From: Plotosus lineatus
Lineage: Eukaryota > Chordata > Actinopteri > Siluriformes > Plotosidae
Direction: 5' to 3'
Length of the DNA: 64,000 nucleotides
Assembly: GCA_024760905.1 (NCBI GenBank)
Contig: CM045729.1
Span: 3,322,163 to 3,386,162, forward strand
Numbering within the stretch: position 1 is the first letter of the stretch; every line of letters begins with the position of its first letter. The notes under the pieces are model-generated. The model searched no databases, was not told the DNA's origin, and was given only the letters and a program-made list of their open reading frames with translations. Made by a program: the position numbers and the translations under genes. This document shows, one piece after another, positions 1-23,120 of this stretch.

Positions 1-1247
1 ACACAGTACTGGAGTAAAACCCACATTGATTGGCCTAGTTAATTTAGAGGGGCGGACGAGAAGATGACCGGAGACAGAAAGGGTATGTGTGCTCATTGCA
101 AGAAAGGGAAGGCTCAAAGGCTGAATAAAGACGGCATTTGCGTCTTGAGTGTACCCTGACCAAAAGAACGGCCAAACAAAATGGCATCGGACGTAAAGGA
201 ACTCTGATTAACGATGCAAGAAACAACAGGACAGACAATTCTGAACATGAAATGGACGGTATAACAGTTCCAGAAGGTGAGGATACACCGTGTGGGAAAT
301 GTACCAAAGCCATTGGAGACATAGACAAGAGCATGCAGTGTGAGTCATGCCTTAAATGGTTTCACATCGTCACTTGCTGCAATATGAATGACCGCCAATA
401 TCAAGCCCTTATTGACTTTGGAATGTGAGAGATTATGAGATGGTTCTGTAAAAGTTGTGACAGAGACATTCTGAACACTCCTAGTAGTTATGGAAAGGAC
501 GATAGAGATCTGGCTGAGGTCAAACAACGTTTGGCAGCACTAGAAGACTCCAGAAACATCGAGAAGACGATTGAACATCAAGTGATGAGATACATGGAAG
601 AACAGTCTGAGCTGGGGAAACGGCGACTCAATATTGTTATACACGGTGTCCCAGAACCCCTCCAGGAGATCGAGGATGATGAGAGGGAGACGAGAGATAC
701 CACAACGGTTGAGAGGAAAAATCACGACCTCAAGAAACTCAGTCAATTAAAACTGGTACACAAAGATCTAGAGATACAGGAGGCAGATGTTGTAAATGCC
801 TTCCGTGTTGGTGCCAGAAATGAGGACGGTAAACCTCGTATGTTATGTATCAAGCTATGTGACCGTGAAGTGAAGAAGAGGCTCCTTGCTTGTACCAGCT
901 ACCTGAGGAAGGTGGAGGGAGGATGGCAACGAAGGGTCTACATCAATCCGGATCTCACCAGACTACAACGCCAACGTAGTCAAGAAGCCAGAGTTGAACT
1001 CAAACGTAGAAAAGACAATGGAGAGACCAACCTCGTAATCAGGAACTATGAAGTTGTAATAAGGAAAGATCTGAGACAAGACACAAGACCTCGCAACTCT
1101 ACATAGGATCATGGCACACATCGTCACCAGAGACTCGTGTATGATGATTACGTTAGTATTAATTCTTTACAATGTACTGCCACTAATTTTGAAAGTTTGT
1201 TGAGTAAAATAGAGGAGTTTAGAAATATTGTATATGATATCAAACCG
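1..1247 (+). mobile_element. CR1/L2-group LINE, 5' part (ORF1 and start of ORF2)
   Basis: Decayed non-LTR retrotransposon. The ORF1 region runs from about 138 to 1106. After it, a second reading frame begins with endonuclease-like sequence and is cut at 1247 by another LINE. The frame resumes at 4623 (KPDIVFGSERWL, then GGVLF), which shows that both pieces belong to one element. The clade is inferred from a PHD-type zinc finger plus coiled-coil/RRM-like ORF1; CR1, L2 and Rex1 elements share this layout, so the exact clade is open. Confidence 0.7.
138..1106 (+). pseudogene. LINE ORF1 protein with PHD-like finger, broken by a stop
   Basis: One frame holds a PHD-like zinc finger (CGKC, then CESCLKWFH) whose last cysteine pair (WFCKSC) lies after an in-frame TGA at 426-428. 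The downstream part from 435 is open for 223 codons. It holds a short coiled-coil segment, then RRLNIVIHGVPEP and an RRM-like basic region ending near GETNLVIRNYEVV. ORF1 proteins of this type bind RNA and chaperone LINE transcripts. Because the stop splits the finger, this copy is unlikely to make a whole protein. Confidence 0.7.
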
Positions 1248-4200
1248 CCCCTCCTTGAATCGCCACCTTATCGTGGTCGAGGGGTTTGCGTGACCTAATG
1301 ATCCTAGGAGCTATGTTGTCGGGGGCAAATGCCCCTGGTAGGGTCACCCAAGGCAAACAGGTCCGGGGTGAAGGTCCAGACAAAGTGCGATTCAAAACAA
1401 ACCCCTAAAGACACGAGACAACAAAAGAAGCAGTCTCCCTTGCCCGGACGCGGGTCACCGGGGTTCCCTCCTGGAGCCAGGCCCAGGGGAGGGGCTCGAA
1501 GGCGAGCGCCTGGTGGTCGGGCTTATGCCCATGAAGCCTGGCCGGGCCCAGCCCGAAAAGGAGACATGGGTCCGCCCTCCCATGGACCCCCCACCCGTGG
1601 GAGGAGTTTAGGGGTCGGGTGCAGTGTGAGTTGGGTGGCAGCCAAAGGCATGGGTTCTGTCGGACTGATCCTCGGCTACTTACTCTGACCTTCGGGACAT
1701 GGAATGTCACCTCTCTGGCGGGAAAGGAGCCTGATTTGGTGCGTGAGGTGGAGAGATACCGACTAGATATAGTCGGGCTCACCTCAACACATAGCTTGGG
1801 CTCTGGAACCATCCATCTCGAAAGAGGCTGGACCTTCTTCTATTCTGGAGTTGCTCATGGGGAGGCGGCGAGCCGGTGTGGGTATTCTTGTTGCCCCCGT
1901 CTCGGTGCCCAAATGTTGGGGTTCTCCCGGTTGGCGAAAGGGTAGCTTCCCTCCGTCTTCGGGTGGGGCGGGTCCTGACTGTTATTTGTGCTTATGCACC
2001 AAATGACAGTTCAGAGTACCCACCCTTTTGGAGTCTTTGGGGGTGTTGGAGAACGCTCCCTCGGGAGACTCGCTCGTTGTCTTGGGAGACTTCAACGCCC
2101 ATGTGGGCAACGATAGTGTGACCTGGAAGGGTGTGATCGGTAGGTACGGCCTCTCCAGTCTGAATCCGAATGGTGTGTCGTTGTTGGACTTCTGTGCTCC
2201 TCATAGTTTGTCTATCACGAACACCATGTTCGAACATAAGGGTGTCCATAAGTGCACTTGGCACCAGGACACCCTAGGTCGCAGTTCGATGATTGACTTT
2301 GTAGTCGTGTCATCGGACTTGCGACCATATGTTCTGGACACTCGGGTGAAGAGAGACGCTGAGCTGTCTACCGATCACTACCTGGTGGTGAGTTGGCTTC
2401 GGTGGTGTGGGAGGTTGCCTTCCAGACCTGGCAGGCCCAAGCGTGTAATCAGGGTCTGCTGGGAACGTTTGGCGGAGCCCCCTGTCCGAGAGGCCTTTAA
2501 CTCCCACCTCCGGCAGAGCTACAACCACGTTCTGGAGGAGGCGGGGGACATGGAATCCGAATGGGCCATGTTTCGTGCCTCCATTGCTGAGGCGGCAGCC
2601 CATAGCTGTGGCCGTAAGGTCGTCGGTGCTTGTCGTGGCGGTAATCCCCGAACCCGGTGGTGGACACCTGCGGTGAAGGGGGCCATCCAGCTGAAGAAAG
2701 AGGCCTATCGGGTTTTATTAGCCTGTGGGACTCCTGAGGCAGCAAACGGGTACCGGCAGGCCAAACGTGCTGCAGCCGAGGCTGTCGCAGATGCAAAATC
2801 TCGGGCGTGGGAGGAGTTCGGTGAGGGCCTGGAGAGTGATTATCGGTTGGCCTCAAAAAGGTTCTGGGCCACCATCCGACGCCTCAGGAGGGGGAAGCAT
2901 TTCTTCACAAACACTGTTTACGGTGGAGGTGGGGAGCTGCTTACCTTGACTGGGGATGTTGTTGAGAGGTGGAGGGAATACTTTGAGGACCTTCTCAATC
3001 CCACCAACACGCCCTCCGTGGAAGAGGAAGACCCTGGGGGTTCGGGTGAGGGTCCGCCCATCACTGGAGTGGAGGTCACTGAGGTTGTAAAAAAGCTCCT
3101 CGGTGGTCGAGCTCCGGGGTTGGACGAGATCCGCCCAGAATATCTCAGGGTTCTGGATGTTGTAGGACTGTCTTGGTTGACACGTCTCTGCAACATCGCG
3201 TGGTCATCGGGGGCTGTACCTCTGGCTTGGCAAACTGGGGTGGTGGTCCCAATTTTTAAGAAGGGGGACCGGAGGGTGTGTTCCAATTATCGGGGAATTA
3301 CACTCCTCAGCCTACCTGGGAAAGTCTATGCAGGGGTACTAGAGAGGAGGATCCGACCGATAGTCGAACCTCGGATTCAGGAGGAACAATGTGGTTTTCG
3401 TCCTGGCCGCAGCACTCTTGACCAACTCTATACGCTCCACAGGATTCTGGAGGGGGCATGGGAGTTTGCCCAATCTGTCCACATGTGCTTTGTGGATTTG
3501 GAGAAGGCTTTCGACCGTGTCCCTCGAAAGATCTTGTGGGGCGTGCTCCGAGAATACGGCGTTCCGGATCCGTTGCTACGAGCGATTCGGTCGCTGTATC
3601 ACCGGAGCCAAAGTTTGGTCCGTATTGGTAACAGCAGGTCGGATTCGTTTCCAGTGGGAGTTGGAGTCCGCCAAGGCTGTCCTTTGTCACCGATTCTGTT
3701 CATAATTTTTATGGACAGAATTTCTAGGCGCAGTCGAGGCGATGAGGGGTTCTGGTTTGGTGGCCATCGGATATCGTCTCTGCTTTTTGCGGATGATGTT
3801 GTCTTTTGGCTTCATCAAATCGGGCCCTCCAGCTCTCATTGGAGCGATTCGCAGCCGAGTGCGAAGCAGCCGGGATGAAGATCAGTACCTCCAAGTCCGA
3901 GGCCATGGTTCTCAGTCGGACAATGGTGGAATGCACCCTCCGGGTCGGGAATGAGGTCCTGCCCCAAGTGGAGTAGTTTAAGTATCTTGGGGTCTTGTTT
4001 ACGAGGGAGCAAAGGATGGAGCGAGAGATCGACAGACGGATCGCTGCAGCCTCTGCTATTAAGCGGTGCCTGTACCGGTCCGTTGTGGTGAAAAAGGAGC
4101 TGAGCCGCAAGGCGAAGCTCTCAATTTACCAGTCGATCTACGTTCCAACCCTCACCTATGGTCACGAGCTTTGGGTAATGACCGAAAGAACAAGATCACG

Positions 4201-4608
4201 GATACAAGCGGCTGAAATGAGCTTTCTTCGCCGGGTGGCGGGGTTCTCCCTTAGAGATAGGGTGAGAAGCTCTGCCATCCGGGGAGAGCTCGGAGTAGAT
4301 CCGCTGCTCCTCCGCATTGAGAGGGGCCAGTTGAGGTGGCTCGGGCATCTGGTCAGAATGCCCCCCGGACGCCTCCCTGGTGTGGTGTTTCGGGCATGTC
4401 CAACCGGGAAGAGACCCCGGGGTCGACCTAGAACACGCTGGAGGGACTATGTCTCTCGGCTTGTCTGGGACCGCCTTGGTGTCCCCCCGGGAGAGTTGGA
4501 GGAAGTAGCTCGGGAGAGGGATGTCTGGACCTTTTTGCTAAGGTTGCTGCCCCCGCGACCCGACCCTGGACTAAGCGGAAGAAGATGATGATGATGATGA
4601 TGATGATG
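1248..4608 (+). mobile_element. RTE-like LINE (RTE-X/Expander type), essentially full length
   Basis: A 3.36-kb insertion flanked by the direct repeat atgatatcaaaccg at 1234-1247 and 4609-4622, which is a target-site duplication. It begins with a GC-rich 5' region and ends in a GAT repeat tail (from about 4583) after the end of its reading frame. It codes for an apurinic-type endonuclease and a reverse transcriptase. A second, 5'-truncated copy lies at about 13950-14935. The RTE-X/Expander label is from recognition of the protein and is less certain than the RTE-like assignment. Confidence 0.85.
1690..4588 (+). pseudogene. Endonuclease/reverse transcriptase of the RTE-like LINE, frameshifted
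   Basis: Endonuclease signs are TWNVTSL near 1700, VICAYAPND near 1985, GDFNAHVG near 2087 and STDHYLV near 2368. The reverse transcriptase holds [12 protein letters not shown] near 3395, [17 protein letters not shown] near 3670 and the catalytic FADDVV near 3787. The C-terminal segment (FLRRVAGFSLRDRVRSS, then PRGRPRTRWRDYV) is in another frame from about 3995 to 4588. The reading moves through three frames (breaks near 1880, 2020 and 3800), so the copy is inactive although the longest open stretch is 616 codons. Confidence 0.85.
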
Positions 4609-4622
4609 ATGATATCAAACCG

Positions 4623-4757
4623 GATATAGTATTTGGTAGTGAAAGATGGTTAAAAGAGGAAATTGACAATGCATATATTAATATACCTGGATTTAGTGTT
4701 TATAGGAGAGATACGGATGGTGTTAGAGGAGGTGTTTTATTTTACGTTTTTACGTTT
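4623..4757 (+). mobile_element. CR1/L2-group LINE, continuation of the interrupted endonuclease
   Basis: After the RTE-like insertion, the frame interrupted at 1247 continues with an endonuclease N-terminal part (SERWLKEEIDNAYINIPGF, then RRDTDGVRGGVLF). It stops abruptly near 4757, where minus-strand sequence of a different RTE begins. Confidence 0.6.
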
Positions 4758-5660
4758 TTACACAAGATGTAGTCTACCTGTGTCCTCCTATCTCCACTTT
4801 TATAAGTCACCCTATGCTCCTCTCTCTTCTGGAAGAAAGTATTCACCACAGCCATTTCCATGCTTTTTGCAAAATCTATCAACATCTGTCCTTCTGTGTT
4901 CCTGTCCTGGATACCAAACCTGCCCATCACTTCCTCGTCCCCTCTGTTGCCTGCACCAACATGTCCCTTGAAGTCTGCACCAATGACCACTCTTTCACCT
5001 CTGGGGGTACTCTGCATCACTTCATCTAACTCCCTCCAGAATCTCTCCTTCTCTTCTAGCTCACATCCTGCCTGTGGGGCATAAGCACTAACAACATTGA
5101 ACATCACACCTTCAATTTCTAACTTGATACTCATCACTCTGTCTGACACTCTTTTCACTTCTAGAACATTCCTGACAAACTCCTCCTTCAAGATGACTCC
5201 TCCTCCATTTCTCTTCCCATCCACACCGTGATAAAACAGCTTAAACCTGATCCTAAACTTTTTGCTTTGCTACCTTTCCACCTGGTCTACTGAACATATA
5301 GTATGTCCACCGTCCTCCTTCTCATGTCAGCCAGCTATCGACCTTTTCCTGCCATAGTTCCAACATTCAAAGTCCCTACTCTGAGTACAAAACTTATGCT
5401 TTTCCTCTTCTCTTTCTGCTTACGGACACGCCTCCCGCCTCTCTTTCTTCGACCAACAGTAGTCCAATTTCCACCAGCACCCTGTTGGTTAACAGCACTG
5501 ATAGCGGTTGTTGTTAACCCGGGCCTCGGCCGATCCGGTATGAGATTTGTCTTTACGGTTTGCATTTTGTATTTTGGCAAAAGTTTTATGCCGGGTGCCC
5601 TTCCTGTCGCAACCCTCTGCATTTCTCCGGGCTTGGGACCGCAGAAGCATTTTATTTATG
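4758..5660 (-). mobile_element. RTE LINE, 5' half (5' region and endonuclease)
   Basis: Minus-strand copy of the second RTE family in this window. It contains the 5' region, the start RVGTLNVGTMAGKGR (near 5380), the endonuclease with VVSAYAPQAGCE and a degraded GADFKGHVGAG, and ends at VDYILC near 4750. The 3' half is missing, so this is not a simple 5'-truncated insertion; deletion or DNA-level rearrangement must have removed the tail. Confidence 0.8.
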
Positions 5661-5716
5661 AAAACAGAAACTAGAGTGAACACAAACAAGCAGACATGAA
5701 CATCTGGATAGAGTAA

Positions 5717-5718
<2 letters not shown>

Positions 5719-5792
<74 letters not shown>
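5719..5792. repeat. (GT)n microsatellite
   Basis: About 36 uninterrupted GT units downstream of the tmbim1 3' end. Confidence 0.95.
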
Positions 5793-5794
<2 letters not shown>

Positions 5795-5839
5795 AGGTGA
5801 GGTACAACCATGAACAGCTTACCAGAACATCTAGTTCAC

Positions 5840-6035
5840 CTTGACACTCACATTTCGGGGAAATTCGTAAGGTGCAGATAACCTATTGTGTACATGTCTT
5901 TTTGGGCTGTGGGAGGAAACCCACACAAAGGCAGGGAGAAAACGCACTGTCCACACAGAAATGCCCTCAGCAGGACTCAACCCAGGACCTTCTTACTATG
6001 AGGCAGATGTTCTATCTACTTTACTAAAGTTGCCT
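5840..6035 (-). mobile_element. tRNA-derived SINE fragment
   Basis: On the minus strand it reads as a degraded SINE, with a promoter-like stretch (tgggttgagtcctg) followed by the 'gtttcctcccacag' type body common in fish SINEs. Related copies sit at 31325-31655 (+) and 42890-43245 (-). Confidence 0.5.
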
Positions 6036-6241
6036 CTGTCAGGAAACAGACTGATCAATGCACTTTGTGAGAATTTAAAAGAAGGAATTTATACTTTGTA
6101 AAGTATAAAAAGTGTAAAGACATACAGACTGGTACCACACGTACATTATTACAAGGAACGCTCACTGACTTTACACCACATAAACATGGAAGAACATGAA
6201 ATGACCACAGCAAACATCCTTTCCATCATCACGTATTATAA

Positions 6242-18102
<11,861 letters not shown>

Positions 18103-18128
18103 GGCGATGATGATGATGATGATGATGA
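18103..18128 (-). repeat. CAT triplet run in the tmbim1 5' leader
   Basis: On the sense strand about eight CAT triplets end 5 bases before the start ATG. An AG (tttcccag) just upstream could be an acceptor of a non-coding first exon. Confidence 0.6.
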
Positions 18129-18171
18129 TGCTGGGAAATTTAAAGCATGCAATTAGAGCTACACTGTGATG

Positions 18172-18179
18172 TATTTATA
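18172..18179 (-). promoter_or_regulatory. Possible TATA box of tmbim1
   Basis: TATAAATA on the sense strand about 70 bp upstream of the ATG. It fits a short leader, but if the preceding AG is a true acceptor the promoter lies further upstream. Confidence 0.25.
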
Positions 18180-18193
18180 CTTAATAGGAAGTT

Positions 18194-18905
18194 ACCGTAT
18201 TTTCCGGACCATAAGGCACACTTAAAATCCTTTGATCTTCAAAAAAGATGACAGTGCACCTTATAATCTGGTGCGCCTTGTGCGTGGACGCGACCTCGGT
18301 TTCATCTCACTGACACCATCAAAGCCCAAGTGAAGCAAACTAATTCAGAGCTTTCCATCATTCCAGTGGATAAACTAAAGAACGAGAGATCCGGGCCTTA
18401 TGTCCAAATGCGGTGATAAAGCACCACTACAGGCGTCCTCCTGAGTCCTCGCATTAACCTTCTAGAATTTAAAGTTACACTGATAGAGCGCCTTAAGAGT
18501 AATGACCGCCGTTCTGTAATGAACACAATACTAATGTGCTGTCTCTTTAAGGGGGCGTGGCTGAGAGAAGGCCACCACCCAGAAAGACTTCGAATCTCCA
18601 ACACTATTGATCGGACTCCATGTGAGAAGGAATAATAGATAACAAAATATAATAATTAAAAAATAATAGAGGGATCAGGTCTTTGTGTCCAACTCATGCA
18701 ACTGTTAAACTCCGACACTGAAGATGAAGAATTTGATGGAGTTGTGGAAGAGGAATGAACTGAAAAAGTGAGATTATTATATTATTAAAACTGAACATTG
18801 ATCAGAGTTATTTGTGAGCGTTGAATCAAGTTTGGTTTATCTGAATTTTGTTTCGGTTTGTGCGCCTTATAATCCAGAGCGCCTTAAGTATGGACAATGC
18901 GGAGA
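18194..18905. mobile_element. Non-autonomous DNA transposon with 'AAGGCGCAC' ends
   Basis: About 0.7 kb between degenerate inverted ends: left ccgtattttccggaccataa, right (reverse complement) ccgcattgtccatacttaag. Both ends also carry the direct 'cttataatc...gcgcctt' motif. It contains no transposase. It sits about 90 bp upstream of the tmbim1 start. Similar wording (gcgacttagagtccagtgca) follows the pogo-type transposase remnant near 53140, so that family may be its source. Confidence 0.6.
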
Positions 18906-19165
18906 TATTTTTATTCAAACTAAAGAGGAAGAAAAACTTTTGAGACATTTACAGATTTTCACAGCAATGAAAACGTGAAGGAAAATGAAGAAATTCCACA
19001 CCATGCTTCCTAAAGCACCTCCCACTGGGTTCTCTGTACCAAAACAGTCAAGCTGCTCCCCTCCCACAACAGCTCAATCGGGTGGAGCTCTGGCATCTGT
19101 GTGCTCATTCGTACGAGGGGTGGACAGCACTTTCTTTCCGAGTGTGTTAGACCCGCCCCCAAATA
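18906..19165. other. Unassigned sequence before an RT fragment
   Basis: Open in one plus-strand frame from 18985 but with no recognisable motif before 19170. Confidence 0.35.
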
Positions 19166-19405
19166 CGAATGTGCCTATCTATAATAATATTTATTCTAAA
19201 GTGATTATTAAAGGAAATCTGTCATCACAGATATCAATTCAGAGAGGATGCAGACCAGGAGACCCTCTGTCCCCATGCATATTTTTATTGTGTTCCGAGA
19301 TCCTAGCTTCTCTTGTTCGTTCGAATCAGATGATGAAGGGCATCACTATTGGAAATGTTGAGAATCGTATTTCCCAGTGTGCAGATGATACTGAATTTAA
19401 AAATA
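19166..19405 (+). pseudogene. L1/Tx1-like reverse transcriptase fragment
   Basis: Frame reads QISIQRGCRPGDPLSPCIF then a CADDTEF catalytic box about 45 residues later, as in L1-clade reverse transcriptases (usual YADDT). The open frame continues to 19647 without further RT motifs. No flanking LINE structure remains. Confidence 0.65.
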
Positions 19406-20130
19406 ATGCTTTTTGTAAAGACTGTTTGATATCTCACGGTTATTTCTATGCTAAATGTTCACCATCATGCTCTGACGAGTTCCGAGCTGATAGTTGTTTT
19501 TACAGTCCAGTAGTATTATCATGGTTGCTCGACATTGTTTTTCGAGTAAGAAGTTGGCAGACGAAGGCATTTCTCAAGTTTCTGATATTGTTCATGATGA
19601 TAATGAATTCTTTTCCCTCAGTGAGTTTGAGAAAACGTAGAAGTTGAACATTCATTCCATTCACACAGTGTTATGGGATTCTACAAAGTGTTCAAACGTA
19701 TCTCAGAACAGTAGGTGTGTCTGCCAACTGTCCCCTAAGTCCAGGGACAAAGTGTGTTGATAAAACTCTCGTGGCAGTATTTTCGACACCATCTCTAGCT
19801 GGCTGGCCGTTGACTCGAAGGAGTTCCTCCGCCCTTCCATCGCTCTTGTTTTTATTCCTACTGGGTTGCTAGCCACCCGACTCACCAAATTCGGAACCTG
19901 CTGGGGGAGCCGGCCGGTTTAGTCGCCGACCACTCGACTTTGCAACAGGTTGTACTGGCTTACATGTTACCAGTAGGAGGACAACACCTGACCTGACAGT
20001 GGATGTCCAACTACAGGCCTGCAAAGTTTCAGGTAGATTCATTTAAAGGCAATAAAGTTACAGGGCCTTTGATGCTCCCCGTTGAAGTTACAACTATAAC
20101 AACCTTTGATTTGTAAATATTTGATGAGCA
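19406..20130. other. Intergenic sequence, unassigned
   Basis: Unique-looking sequence with a GC-rich patch at 19790-19960. No clear gene or transposon motif found. Confidence 0.4.
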
Positions 20131-20282
20131 GTTGGCATCGTGGGCTCATTTCAGTCTTATCATCTCCATCTCGGTGATTCCGCCACCCATTTTTCCTGCT
20201 GGGTCGGGAATTGAACCAGTGACCTTTCGGGCCCAAAGCTGTTTCTTTGACCGTTCGGCTACGGCCGCCCCAAATTCTGCTC
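20130..20282 (-). mobile_element. tRNA-derived SINE (gtagccgaacgg head)
   Basis: On the minus strand the head reads ggccgtagccgaacggtcaa (A-box-like) followed by ggttcaattcccgac (B-box). The head half is copied at about 36040-36069 as part of the inverted duplication. Confidence 0.6.
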
Positions 20283-20918
20283 CGATTTTGCGGGTGCTAT
20301 TTAAGCTGCCAGGTGAGGACCCATCAATCATCTGTCTCTCAAACTCGAGACCCTGGTGTGTACCATACTGACAGTCATTAAAAACCGTGAAAGAGAAATT
20401 TGCCTACTTGACGGGGTGGGAGGAGTTTCCCCTGTGACCATAGCAGGTGGGACTTTGTTCATTCATCATCATTCATTTCTGAACCGCTTAATCCTAATTA
20501 GGCTCAAAGAGAGGCTACTTCGGGTGAGTGCAGAGTACACCCTGGACGGCTCGCCGGGCCATCGCAGGGCAGCAACACACTGACGGCTATGCAGCTCCTC
20601 TTGTCGAAAGTAAGCAATGGTTCCTTTACAGGAACCTCACAGCACAGACAGTGAGGGACACGGCCAGCCTTTAGTGCACTGGCGGGGACAGCAGTGACAA
20701 CCCGTGAAGATTGGGGCTTGAACCCACAACCTTGGGATCAGTGATCCAGCACCTTTACTACCACACTTGGTACTTGGCACTTTTGTTTGTTGTTTTTCTT
20801 TGTTCAGTCAACATGCGAAACAAATCATCGATTTTACAAAAATCCAGTTTTGAGCACCAGAATAAAAATGATGTTGAAAATTCTGCTCTCAAAGTTCTCA
20901 CTGACTGTCCTTGTACTC
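20244..20918. repeat. Left arm of a 0.7-kb inverted duplication
   Basis: The reverse complement of this segment recurs at 35378-36069 with only scattered mismatches (by eye above 95% identity). It holds half of a tRNA-type SINE, a 190-bp unique stretch, a complete SINE at 20463-20755 and the start of a short hydrophobic frame near 20868. Because this arm continues naturally on both sides while the other starts and ends abruptly inside a Tc1 element, this is the likely donor. Confidence 0.9.
20463..20755 (-). mobile_element. tRNA-derived SINE (aagcggttcagaa-tail family)
   Basis: Minus copy, tail at 20463 (catttctgaaccgcttaatc), inverted B-box gcttgaacccacaacc near 20718. Confidence 0.8.
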
Positions 20919-21182
20919 GTGGTCTTGCTCGGGTGTGCCCGGAGCCTCAGACCTCTCGTCCTATCCAGGACAGGGACTGTCCTCGTGATGCACACTGCTG
21001 TGTGTGTGGGATCTTCAGTTTCTTTACAGTTGCTCTCCTGGAACAGTTTCATTTCTCATCACATTTCAGAAGAAGCTTCTTTCGGGACCATTTTGAATCC
21101 ATTCAAATCCACAAATGCTGATTCTTCAGATAATCAACCACCTATACACTTATACAGAGCAAGTTTTCTTCTTTAATGAAAC
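20919..21182. other. Unassigned sequence with a hydrophobic short frame
   Basis: A plus-strand frame starting at the methionines near 20868 reads LTVLVLVVLLGCARS, like a signal peptide, and stays open to 21176. No known family seen; its 5' part is included in the duplicated segment. Probably chance. Confidence 0.2.
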
Positions 21183-21285
21183 CACATTCGTTTTCTGAAC
21201 CGCTTAGTCCTAATTTGGGTCACAAGGATGCCAACGCCCATCTCAGCCGACTCTAGGCGAGGGCAGAGTGCACCCTGGATAGCTT
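21183..21285 (-). mobile_element. SINE 3' fragment (aagcggttcagaa-tail family)
   Basis: Short fragment with tail 'cgttttctgaaccgcttagt' and 'gcgagggcagagtgcaccct'. Confidence 0.65.
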
Positions 21286-21650
21286 TTATTATTTTGTTTT
21301 TTACAGAAAAAAGAGAAGCACTTACAGTTTTCCTGAGGTTCTTGTGGGTTCTTTATTGTTTTGTTTTGTTTTTTAACGATTGCAGGCTGTGCTAATAACA
21401 CTTTCTGCGGATATAGCTTACGGGTGTCCTCTCTGTGACATCATCACATTGTGTGTTTGTCAATCAGCAGATGATGATGATGATGATGATGTCATATCCT
21501 CACAGAGAGTTGTTCGTCATGACAAGAGGACATTTGAAGAGACCCCATACAGTTCAAAGTAGTGCATCAAAGCCCTGCAGGTGGGACGTCCCTGGATGTT
21601 AAACCCCTCCCCCACCATCACAGAGCGATAACCAGTAGGTAAAGGTGTCA
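21286..21650. other. Intergenic sequence, unassigned
   Basis: Includes T-rich runs near 21295 and 21365 and a short GAT repeat at 21473-21490. Nothing else recognised. Confidence 0.4.
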
Positions 21651-21654
21651 CAGA

Positions 21655-21988
21655 AGTGGTAAGGTTCTGGTTTTACCGATTCTAAAGTTGAAGGTTCAAG
21701 CCCCAGTATCACTCACTGGGTTGTCAGTGCTGTCCCCCCAGTGTACGAACTGGATTATCAGAGGTGGGCGGTGTCTCTCCCTGTCTGTGGTGAGAGGTTC
21801 ATGTAAAAGAACCATTGCTGACTTTCATAAAGAGGAGCTGCATAGCTGTCAGTGTGTTTCTGCCCTGCGATGGCCCGGCGAGCCGTCCAGGGTGTACTCT
21901 GCACTCACCCGAAGTATCCTGGGATGGGCGCCAGCCTCTCCGCGACCCAAATTACGATTAAGCGGTTCAGAAAACGAATAAATGAATG
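21655..21988 (+). mobile_element. tRNA-derived SINE (aagcggttcagaa-tail family)
   Basis: Near full-length plus copy: degraded head with B-box ggttcaagcccc near 21690, body with agaaccattgctgactttc, tail cggttcagaaaacgaataaa. Confidence 0.8.
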
Positions 21989-22714
21989 ATGTCACGGAGA
22001 TTTTCGCTACAGTGTAGTGTAGTGGCGACGCCAATATTGTGGGTCAGACTTCATGCCCCTTTCTGTGACATCATCACAGACTGTGTAGGTCATGTGACTC
22101 ACTGGCAGGACATCATGACAGAAACAGATAAAGAAACGGGACAGAGAAAAAGACCTCTGCAGACCATCACTCACACATGACCGACACACCCTCCCACTGT
22201 CTGTGATGTCATAGAGTGCAGTTTGATCAGGAGTGAGCTTTTTTTTTTTGTCAACCATCAATTCCCGGATAGACCAGAGCAGAGAGAACTCCAGAACAGC
22301 GTGGTGGTAATGTGCTAGGACAGTCTGCAGCTTCTGGTAACAACACGGTTGTGACTCAGAAACTGTGAAGATGAGCCTGCTGCACAGGGAGAGAAGCTGG
22401 AGGTGGAGTCTGGCGGAATGAGTTGTTAATCCAAATCAGGGAGGTCCAGCCCACAATGATCATTAAATTACAAAAGCACATGGTCGTGTCCTTACCACAC
22501 CACCCAAGAACATCGCTTTGTGAAGGGTCTGTCACAGGGTCTGGCTGCCTAGGCAACCCTCAAGCCCATTTTCCTTCTTACCGATGTTTCCGAGAGAAGC
22601 CGTGGACAGTGCGTCCCTCGTTCCCAACAGGAAGTACAGAGATCCATGAGTGGTAGTGAACTTCCTCACCATTAAATAGCTCAGATCATCATTACTTTAT
22701 ATGATTTCATCCGA
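21989..22714. other. Intergenic sequence, unassigned
   Basis: No coding signature. Several 'gacatcatcac' and 'gatgtcat' words recur around 22070-22210, without clear repeat structure. Confidence 0.35.
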
Positions 22715-22985
22715 ATAAATCATTCATTCTCTGTCACCGCTTAATTCTAATTAGGGTCGCAGGGAGGCCAGAGCTTATCCCAGCCGACTCCAGGAGAGGA
22801 CAGAGTACACCCTGGACAGCTAGCCAGACCATCGCAGGGCAGAAATGCACTGACGGCGATGCAGCTCCTCTTACTGAAAGTCAGCAACGGTTCTTTTACA
22901 TCAACCTCTCGCCATAGCCAGCGAGAGACACGGCCCGATAACCCAGTTAGCTTCACTGGGGGACAGTGAAGCCTGGTGGGGTCAG
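22715..22985 (-). mobile_element. tRNA-derived SINE (aagcggttcagaa-tail family)
   Basis: Minus copy, tail near 22722 and body with 'atcgcagggcagaaatgcac'. The head is cut near 22985, where a Tc1-type fragment begins. Confidence 0.75.
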
Positions 22986-23085
22986 CCAGCATCATGATAT
23001 GGGGATGTTCCTCATACTACGGTACCGGGCCCATTTATCACATCCCAGGGATCCTGGATAGGTTTGAATCCATTAGAACACTTGA
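22985..23085 (+). pseudogene. Tc1-like transposase fragment
   Basis: About 100 bp reading ASIMIWGCSSYYGTG and GILDRFESI, the region around the second catalytic Asp of Tc1-type transposases. It differs in sequence from the Tc1 family of 23121-24670. Confidence 0.5.
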
Positions 23086-23120
23086 ATAGTTTTCCATTTG
23101 AATACATAAAAGTAGAAATA

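Noticed and set aside
2028..3878. 616-codon frame as a host gene
   Set aside because: Endonuclease and reverse-transcriptase motifs plus target duplications show a LINE.
20030..20060. Poly(A)-like or retroposed gene end
   Set aside because: Only short AT-rich words; no tail or duplicated flanks.
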